DNA of 64,000 nucleotides from the NCBI RefSeq assembly GCF_000835495.1, contig NW_015622543.1, positions 2,524,806-2,588,805 of the forward strand. The letters are read 5' to 3'. Shown in pieces: positions 56,664 to 64,000 of the stretch (positions are counted from its first letter, which is position 1; each line of letters begins with the position of its first letter). The DNA is from Cladophialophora immunda (taxonomy: Eukaryota; Ascomycota; Eurotiomycetes; Chaetothyriales; Herpotrichiellaceae). The position numbers were made by a program, and so were the translations under genes. A model generated the notes under the pieces. It was not told the DNA's origin and did no database searches. It saw nothing but the letters and a program-made list of their open reading frames with translations.

Positions 56664-57058
56664 AGCGGAAGAGAATAAAAAAAGCTTCCTTCAAGAATAA
56701 TCTGAATCGCCGTGCCTGGGCAGGTAATCCGGATCCAAAAGAAATAAAGGACCATACATGAGGCCGACAGCCACCGTGATCTCACATCCCACCCAAGAAG
56801 TTTACGTTGTGGCCCTTCGTGGTCCAGGCCATGCATGAGTGGTGACCTTCTGGATTTCTGTTCACGTGCTGCAGGTGGTTCCTCCGATCACCACAGTTGC
56901 CCCGAACCTGCACCGTGAGGGAGACGTTTCGGGCGTACTGGGCCACGGAATTGATCACTCCAAAGGGGGCCAGTCAAGAACAACTCCCCAAGTGATTCTT
57001 TCATGTTCGTGTGCACGTCAATCTTCATTTCCGAGTTCTCAACGACAGCGAGCGTATC
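56664..57058. other. Promoter of the second P450 gene
   Basis: About 395 bp, no other gene seen. Confidence 0.45.
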
Positions 57059-59148
57059 ATGGCTATGCTTCAAGCCGTCACAACACTGTCACCCGAAGCA
57101 GGCGCAATCCTCCTCAGCACCCTCGTGGCTGGATGCCTTGCTTGCGGGTTGGTCACGGTAGTGATCTATCGACTGTTTCTTCATCCTCTGGCCAAGTATC
57201 CGGGGCCGTTCTTCGCCAAACTCACGAACTTTTACGACTTCGTCGTTGGCTATCAAGAACACCGAGCTCAGCATTTCAGCTATCTGCATAAGAAATATGG
57301 TGTGGAAACGCCTTTCGGGCTTCTTGTGGACATGGATGGGCAGATGCTGACTTTAACAGGCCCCGTCGTCCGATTTGGCCCGAATGACCTCAGTTTTTGT
57401 ACGCCTCAGGCCTTTGTGGGTATGTGAATAGAAGCCATGTCTCTTTAGCTGTTTCCGGTGTTGATGGATTATATGGAGACATCTATGGCTGGAAAGCCAA
57501 TGTGCGCAAGCACGACGGAATGGCCGCTACACAGTCAGACCCCGAGACCACCAGCACCTTCAGCGAGCTTCACCGCGTGCCCGCTCTCAAGAAGCGCAAG
57601 ATTTTGGCCCAAGGCTTCTCTGAATCCGCACTGGGACATGCTGAAGGCAAGGACGGCCCCGCCGCGTTCTTCCGAGGCCGACCTGATTCGCTGACTGGGG
57701 CATCAGAATTCATTGTTGATCAAATTCGCATCTTTTGCAGATGTCTGGTCGACCCCAGCACGGAACCAGTCAAGGATATGTCTTTGTGGTTGAATTACCT
57801 TGCGTACGACGTCATGGGGGAGGTGGTGTTCGGGAATGGCTTCAACATGATGACCGACGACAAGGAAAGGTACATCCTTCCTCTAATTGACAATATGGTG
57901 TTTAGCATGCTCCTGGTAAGACTGTACGAATGGGTTTCGTCGATGTGGCTCCGGTTTCTGACCAGCTTTCCGTCCAGGGAGGGATTATTCCGTGGCTCTT
58001 CAAATGGGGAGTTATCGATTTCATGTTTCCTTCCATTTACTCCGGTCGTGTACGGTTTATTTCCGAGGCTGAAAAGAAAATAACGCATCGGCTGTCCCGG
58101 GGCCACGAGAGCAAAGGTGATAGGAAGGATTTCTTTCACTTTGTAAGTTGAAATGGATTGGACATGATCTTCGCACAGCTGATGGTCGGCATAGTTGCTG
58201 AGCCATCGGGATCCAGAGACCGGCGCACCTTTGTCGAGGAAGACACTGCTCACAGAGGGTGTGCTCTTGGTGACGGCGGGGAGTGATACCACATCAACAG
58301 GCAAGATTATTCCCCACTACCTTTACCAGCTTCGCATCCTTGGAGCTCACTATTGCAAGGTCTCGCCGGTACTTTGTTTTACTTGCTCAAGTATCCTCAC
58401 TGCATGAAACGACTGAGACAAGAACTGGACTCGGTTTTCTCCGACGTCGATGAGATCAGCACCGGTCCAAAGCTTTCCACTTGTGTGTACTTGAGGGCGT
58501 GCGTCGAGGAAGGCTTGCGAATGGCGCCTCCAGGGCCGGGAATGGCAACGCGCACAATTATGGAGGTAGGTTGTATTCTTGCTCGGTGTGGTTGGTCCCC
58601 GGAGCTCTGACCGCTTTGGAAGGGCGGAACCGAGATCGATGGGGAGTACTTTGATGAGGGAGTGAGTATTTTCTGCCCTGGATCTTCGGCCAAAGGTGTT
58701 GTCGGGAGTGGTTGACTGACTCGCTCTCCATCAGATCAACGTTGGGTGTTCGAATTGGACTTACGCGTATAACCCTATCTACTTTCCCGACCCGGAGATC
58801 TTCCGTCCAGAGCGCTATGTTGTGGAGGGCAGCACTACCGAAGACGACGTGATGCGAGCAAAGAACAGTTATTGGCCCTTCCAGACAGGGGTTCGAAAAT
58901 GTCCCGGCATGAAACTGGCGTACCAGGAACTATATCTCACGATCGGGAGGTTGGTTTACCTCTTTGACATCACTCCGGAGAAGCCAGAAGAGCTGGAGGG
59001 AAACTTTGAAGTCTTGGACCACTTCAGTACGTGCTCCATTGATTGTCCCATCCGTGATCCTGGATGGCAGGGCTAACTTTTGATAGATGTGAAAAAGAAA
59101 GGACCTTTTGCCTCTTTTAAGCTTCGGGAGGGAAGATCTGTGGCTTAG
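57059..59148 (+). CDS. Cytochrome P450 monooxygenase (second)
   Basis: Nine exons, join(57059..57299, 57360..57419, 57479..57915, 57978..58142, 58195..58300, 58360..58565, 58623..58661, 58735..59026, 59087..59148), 535 residues. N-terminal membrane helix (about 15-40), hinge FLHPLAKYPGPF, then GPVVRFGPNDLSF, FVDIYGWKANVRKHDG, I-helix AGSDTTSTG, ExxR in CVEEGLRMAPPGPG, FRPERY and haem loop FQTGVRKCPGMKLA. The I-helix junction at 58300/58360 needs a GC-AG intron (donor GCAAGA); the GT alternative would destroy TSTGLAGTLFY. The last exon (KKKGPFASFKLREG) is small but in frame. The family looks like that of fungal benzoate/secondary-metabolite P450s. Substrate unknown. Confidence 0.9.
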
Positions 59149-59661
59149 TAGATAAAGTGCGGACGGTGTCTATGTTGCATATGGGCGAAATGTAAACTGT
59201 AGGGAATACTCCTGGCAGATACAATCGGGCGGCATAAGCGTTGCATAGACGAAATGATTAAGCTGAATGTGCTGATGTTGCCTTACCCCAATTTGTGTCT
59301 CGATCTTTATTCTTCCATGTCTGGCCAAAGTCCCGTTCGCCAGCTCGAAGGGTTTCCCCCCAGAGTCTATGTGTATCTTTGAATCCCACTGCGAGCTCCT
59401 CAATTTGGAGCGATCGATGGTGGTTGTCGTTGTGACGAATGAATGGTGGATGTGGGTCGACCACCCGATCGGTCGAGAATTGTGGTCACCCGCTAACCCA
59501 AATAGGAAACTCGTTGACCTGATATAAGGATATAAAGGCATAGGGAGAGACGGTCGTTGACTGGACTGGTTCAGTGCTCCAGAACAGTGCCGCTTTTGTA
59601 CCCAACGCTGATTATCCCAAGGTTAGATGAGTTCTCCTCCTGGCTACGGAACTCCCAAAGA
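59149..59661. other. Promoter of the second sugar transporter
   Basis: About 510 bp, no gene supported. Confidence 0.45.
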
Positions 59662-61460
59662 ATGGCCGGCGACGGCATCAACATACTCGAGTTCGGGGCG
59701 GAGGAGACACTGGAGCACCACGAAGGGCGTCACCATCACCCCGAGGCGGCCATCCCTCGAACTAACCTGCGGAATATTCTCTACATTCTCGCGATCGGAG
59801 TCGGCATGATCGCAGGAGGAGCTGTCAACGCCATGATCGCCACGACCCTGGCGCAGCCTTCGTTCATTGCTTACTTTGCGCTCACGGCCTCCAACTCAAC
59901 CACGCTCATCGGAGCCACCAACGGCACCTTCTACGGGGGAGGCTTTGTGGGCGTCTTCTTCGGCTCATGGGCGGCGGACCGTTTCGGCCGGCGCAGAGCC
60001 GTGGCGTTGAATTGCATCATGGCCACCGTATGGATGGCGCTGTTGGCTGGCTCGGTCCACATTGCCATGTTCATCACCATTAGGTACGATTGGGAGGGTC
60101 CTCCATCAAGTTTTGCTCTTTGGCCCGTTCTTGTACTCATAACTTCAAAATTACAAGGTTCTGCGCGGGATTTGTCGCGTCCCAGTTCGTCACGCTCACC
60201 CCGCTGTATCAGTCCGAGATGTCGCCGCCACACCTGCGCGGCATGCTGGTCGGCATGACCGGTATGGGCAACTTGGTGGGCTACCTGATCGCTTCCTGGG
60301 CTGGGGTGGGCTTCTACTACGCCCCGGGATCGCAGGACGACTGGCGCTTCCCGTTCGTCATCCTCGGCGGACTGTGCCTGGTGGCTCTGGTCCTGTTGGC
60401 CTTTGTGCCCGAGAGCCCGCGGTGGCTTTTGATGCAGAATCGCCAGGCTGAAGCCAGGAAGGTCGTCCGCCTGATCCACAGCAGCAGCGTCGACGGCGAT
60501 CACCGGTTCGCCGACCTCGAGCTACTCCAGATGGAGCGCCAGATCGCCGAAGAGCGTCTGATGCACGTCGGTTACCTCGAGATGTTTATCGTCAAGAGGT
60601 GGCGACGACGGTCTTTGCTTTGTTGCTTGGTCGGCTTGCTTGGTCAGGTATTGCACTCCCCAGTCTCCTCTCACCCCTCCCCCCGTATCCCTAAGGCAGG
60701 GGATTCTATCCACTAACCGGCCATATCCACAGTCAACCGGCGTCCTGGTCATCAACAACTACGGGCCATTCTTTTACTCTTTGTTGGGGTTTGGTACGGT
60801 GCAACAGTTGTATCTAGCCGCCGGCTACATCTGCACCGCCTTTACTTTCGGGTTTCTGTCCATCTTCCTGATCGACCGGTTCGGCCGTGTCAAGTTGATG
60901 GCCTACGGCTCCGTCGCACAAGTTGTCTGTGTCATCATCGAGGCCGCGATTGTCGCCAACAACCCGTCCGGCTCGAACAAGGCTGCCAACAGAGCCGGCA
61001 TCTTCATCTTCTACCTCTACTGCGCAGTCTACTCGATCTCCTGGGACTGCACGCAGTTTGTGTACGTCGCCGAGCTGATGCCCACCCACCTCAGGGCCAA
61101 GGGCGTCACCCTCGGTATTGCCGCCCTCTATCTGTGTGACGTCGGGTATCTCACGTAAGTCCCAAACTCGAACAGCCACGTTCTTTCCAGATGCTTGCTC
61201 TGACCACTGATTCCAGGGGAACTCTCTATGCGTTCAGTCGCATCGGATGGAAGTATTTTTTGGTCTTCATCTGCATCTCACCCATCCTGATTGCCCTGTT
61301 CTTCTATTACGCCGAGGAGACCAAGGGGAAGACGCTAGAAGAGATCGGAGGCCTCTTTGGGGATACTCTTGCCGTCGAGTCCTTGGATGCCATGGGAGAA
61401 AAGATGGACGAGCAGTCCTACCGAGCTGAGGAGAAGGAGATGGCGGAGGTTGGCAAGTGA
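59662..61460 (+). CDS. Sugar-porter MFS transporter (intact)
   Basis: Four exons, join(59662..60083, 60158..60647, 60733..61154, 61217..61460), 525 residues, GC-rich coding sequence. A soluble N-terminus with an HHEGRHHH patch precedes twelve membrane spans. Family marks: AADRFGRRRAVAL, FCAGFVASQFVTLTPLYQSE (the sugar porter PLYQSE block), PPHLRGMLVGM, FVPESPRWLLMQ, LIDRFGRVKLMAY, AELMPTHLRAKG and YAEETKGKTLEEIGGLFG at the end. It imports a hexose, pentose or related polyol by proton symport at the plasma membrane. Compared with the damaged transporter at 47-49 kb it has all frames open. It is convergent with the SDR gene. Confidence 0.93.
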
Positions 61461-61861
61461 GACAGGGAATTGCGGCAAACCATTGCTGTCTTTCACCTTT
61501 GTCTCGATAGTCTACATAGCTTCCAATCACGAGACTGTTATAACATTCCAACCCGATCCTACCGTGACACTTCTGCCATATTTAGCGAGGATGGCGAAGG
61601 GAACCAGATGCTGAATCACCACATCGATGACTTCTTGATCTTGCTTGAGCTTGGACCTAGATCAAGCACATGTAGCTTTCCATTTTTCAAGGAGGAAGAT
61701 GTCTAAGTTTTGTCGTCAGGCGGCTCACACTCTCCATCCAGTATGACCCTTACCAAACAGCAAGGAATCTAACACCTTTTGCAGTCCCGAGCGACATGCT
61801 TGATCAAGACCCATTGGTGACGTTGTTTGGTTCCATTGTTTTTCTTCGCCCAAGAAAAGCT
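61461..61861. other. Convergent 3' intergenic region
   Basis: About 400 bp between the transporter and the SDR gene. Nothing else recognised. Confidence 0.45.
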
Positions 61862-62826
61862 TCAGTATTTGACGGTAGTATACGCTCCATCCACCGTTAC
61901 ATTCTGACCGTTGATGAACGTGCTCTCTCGACTGAGGAGGAAGCTGACAACGTTGGCTAGTTCCTGCGGCATGCCCTGCCTCTTCAACGGCGTCGCCGCC
62001 ACGATGCCTTCCTCGACGTACCTCCCCATCTCCTCGGGCAGCTCCTGGACCCAGGCCTCGAACTTCTTGGTCCGGATGGACCCCGGAGAGATGGCGTTGA
62101 CTCGAACGCCGTGGGGCCCGTAGAACTGCGCGCCGTTCCTCGTGATGGCCTGGATCCCGGCCTTCGCCGCAGAGTAGCCCGGCAGACCTAGCCCGACCAG
62201 GCCGTTGACCGAGGAGATGTTGACCACGGCGCCCCTCTCTTCGACGGCCAGGTTGGACGGAGAAAGGGTCGCCTTGCGGGGTGTTTGGGACCTCATCTGG
62301 AGGCAGATGTGCTTCTGGCACATCCACGTGGCGCGCTGGTTGAGCGCGTACATCCTTTATTCCACACCCGGAGCTTCGTGAGTGACATTTCTTAATTATA
62401 TTGAGATATGATTCGAGTGAGATCCCATTCTTGGGCGTCTTACTTGTCAAACTGTGCCACGGTCACGTCGTCCTCGTGCTTTTCCATCGGCTCCCCGACG
62501 CCGGCGTTGTTGCAGGCGTAATCAATCGTGCCCCACCGGTCGACCATCGTTTGCACCATGTTGACCACGTCCGTTTCCTGGGAGACGTCGGTCCTCACGA
62601 AGACGCTGTCGACGTGGTATAAGCGCTTGAGGTCGTTGGCGACCCTTTGACCGCCCTCGACATTGACGTCGGCAATGAGGACGTTGATGCCTCGCGACGC
62701 GAGCTTGTGGGCCACCGCGTTACCTATCCCAGTTGCGCCTCCGGTGACCAGAGCATTCGCCGTCTCTCGCGCGAGGGTGGAGGTACCGTTTTCGTAAGCC
62801 ATGGTTGGCAAATAGTGATGGGCCAT
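61862..62826 (-). CDS. Short-chain dehydrogenase/reductase
   Basis: Two exons, complement(join(61862..62354, 62444..62826)), 291 residues if the first ATG is used; a second in-frame ATG at 62802 (MAYENGTSTL) is equally possible. The classical SDR marks are complete: cofactor site TGGATGIG, ADVNVEGG, YACNNAG, catalytic NISSVNG and YSAAK, then RVNAISPGSI. The C-terminus INGQNVTVDGAYT is the usual SDR end. It should be a soluble NAD(P)-dependent oxidoreductase for a hydroxyl/keto substrate. It lies between the sugar transporter and the Baeyer-Villiger enzyme, a pairing (SDR then BVMO) common in ketone breakdown. Confidence 0.92.
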
Positions 62827-63375
62827 GTAAGAAACGATTCATGTAAAAGGGGGGTTGCGGACGGTAAAAACAGGGTGGAGTGCTTGTTGAGCTGAAGGCG
62901 TTGTCAACCATAGACTGACGAGGTTGCTCTTCTCTCCCCCTCCAAAACTGCCATTCTACGAGTTATCCATGGTTCATCGGTGTTGCACAAGATGTTCTGT
63001 CCGACTCCCACCCAAGGAGACGGCGAGACGGGTAGTCCGAACTCGAGCTCGGATAACAAGGCCGGAGGGCGAAAGTCAACTCCGTACATGTAAGATGTGG
63101 GATCGGACGTGCCACAGAGTCCATGTAATCCTGCGTCTACCGCAACGCCGACGCGGCAAAAGGCTACGGTGGACTTGGTCAAGGAATTTCCTCTGATTGA
63201 ATAGACACAGCCTCTTCATGATACCCTGACAGCTTTTCAGGTAGGTGATCTGCAATAGCCTGAGGTGAGCGAAAAGCTTCTCTAATTGAGAGTCGTTGAA
63301 TACTGTAAGCACAAATACTTGTATCATCCATGGAACGATCTAATCAATGGTTGCCCCGTATCAAACATCTATAGA
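62827..63375. other. Promoter of SDR and 3' flank of BVMO
   Basis: About 550 bp, no gene seen. Confidence 0.45.
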
Positions 63376-63962
63376 CTATAGAGCATTTGGAAAGATGATA
63401 GTCTCTGCCACTTCTACCACCTTTTCCGAGCTTGGTTCATTCTTTCCCCCGTTCTGAACCTGGTGATCTGGCTGTGCGACATCCTTCCACTGCAATTCAT
63501 ATTTCTCCTGTCGATCTTTCCCATCCACCAGCCCCCAGAACCAGGTGATGTCTCTGCCATCGTAGTCTCTCGTGGAAAACCCATTCCCCAGGAACGCCCA
63601 CCTGTTCATCGCCTTGTATTCGATGTGGTAGTCCTCGTAGCGCGGGTGCTCAATGAGTTCCATGCTGGTGTTTTTGCAATCCTTGTAAGCACTCACTCAC
63701 TGGGCCGTCGCGAGGATTCTTTGACCATGACTGACTTACTACTGTGTCCGTGACCCGGGATATAGCATGATCCTGCCGTCGATCTTGCCTCCTTTCCACC
63801 AACTGCGGCACTCCGAGTCCCACACGGTGCGTTTGAGGTACAGGTCGGCATGCTCTTGGAACTCGAGCGCCACGTCTATGCGCGGGGCAAAGCTTTTGAT
63901 GTTCTCAACCTGCATTTTGCGGATGAATTCGTTGAAATACCGCGTGAAAAATTCGATCATGA
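63376..63962 (-). CDS. Flavin-binding Baeyer-Villiger monooxygenase, 3' part only
   Basis: The last two exons of a gene that continues past the right edge: complement(join(63376..63664, 63740..63962)), with an acceptor at 63963-63964. The exon at the edge encodes FFTRYFNEFIRKMQVENIKSF, QEHADLYLKRTVW and CRSWWKGGKIDGRIMLYPGS; the last exon gives MELIEHPRYEDYHIEY and FLGNGFSTRDYDGRDITWF. These are C-terminal landmarks of fungal class I BVMOs that turn ketones into esters with NADPH and O2, including steroid-type enzymes. The FAD and NADP sites lie outside the window. Adjacent SDR fits a ketone-forming step. Confidence 0.85.
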
Positions 63963-64000
63963 CTACCGCGCTCGCTTGGCCCAGAGCTAATCACCCCGAG

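Noticed and set aside
1..64000. CRISPR arrays, prophage or insertion sequences
   Set aside because: This is fungal nuclear DNA; no spaced identical repeats or transposase frames were seen.

Overview
The window is a 64-kb piece of nuclear DNA from a filamentous ascomycete (Pezizomycotina). Most genes are cut by short introns of 45-115 bp with GT(A/G)AGT-like donors. The gene content is typical of moulds: a HET-domain protein, Zn2Cys6 regulators, a LaeA-like methyltransferase, P450s, major-facilitator sugar carriers, a DUF3425 protein, and flavin monooxygenases. The species cannot be fixed from sequence alone. The mix of nitrilases, vanillyl-alcohol-oxidase-type enzyme, ferulate/tannin esterase and several oxygenases suggests a soil- or plant-associated saprotroph. 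I rebuilt exon structures by hand from reading-frame continuity and splice sites; most coding joins close in frame.

Layout. 0-5.7 kb: a class II aldolase-like protein, a two-domain ABM-like protein and an aromatic-hydroxylase-type FAD monooxygenase (the last two divergent), then a secreted beta-helix protein. 7-10.4 kb: a LaeA-like methyltransferase head to head with a P450. 11-15.9 kb: a HET-domain protein, gene-poor DNA and a decayed HET-like remnant. 16-21.4 kb: an Asp f 2/Pra1-type zincophore, a flavin-containing monooxygenase and a GPI-anchored-looking cutinase-family esterase. 22.6 kb: a transporter relic.

23.4-34.3 kb is the most coherent block: nitrilase, Zn2Cys6 regulator, second nitrilase, allantoate-permease-type carrier and a vanillyl-alcohol-oxidase-type flavoenzyme. 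The carrier and oxidase diverge from one promoter, which holds a perfect 16-bp tandem duplication and a CGG-N3-CCG palindrome. I propose this as a candidate catabolic cluster. An alpha/beta hydrolase follows. 36.5-42.8 kb is an island of core-looking genes: hexokinase, a multi-span membrane protein and TFIID subunit TAF11.

44-64 kb returns to accessory functions: a tannase/feruloyl esterase with a palindromic CCGG-rich promoter element, a sugar transporter with two apparent frame breaks, an SDR pseudogene, an Old Yellow Enzyme, a C2H2+Zn2Cys6 regulator divergent from a bZIP-less DUF3425 protein, a second P450, an intact sugar transporter, an SDR and the 3' part of a Baeyer-Villiger monooxygenase that runs off the right edge. 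No rRNA, tRNA, CRISPR array or intact transposon was recognised. Four introns appear to use GC-AG splice sites.
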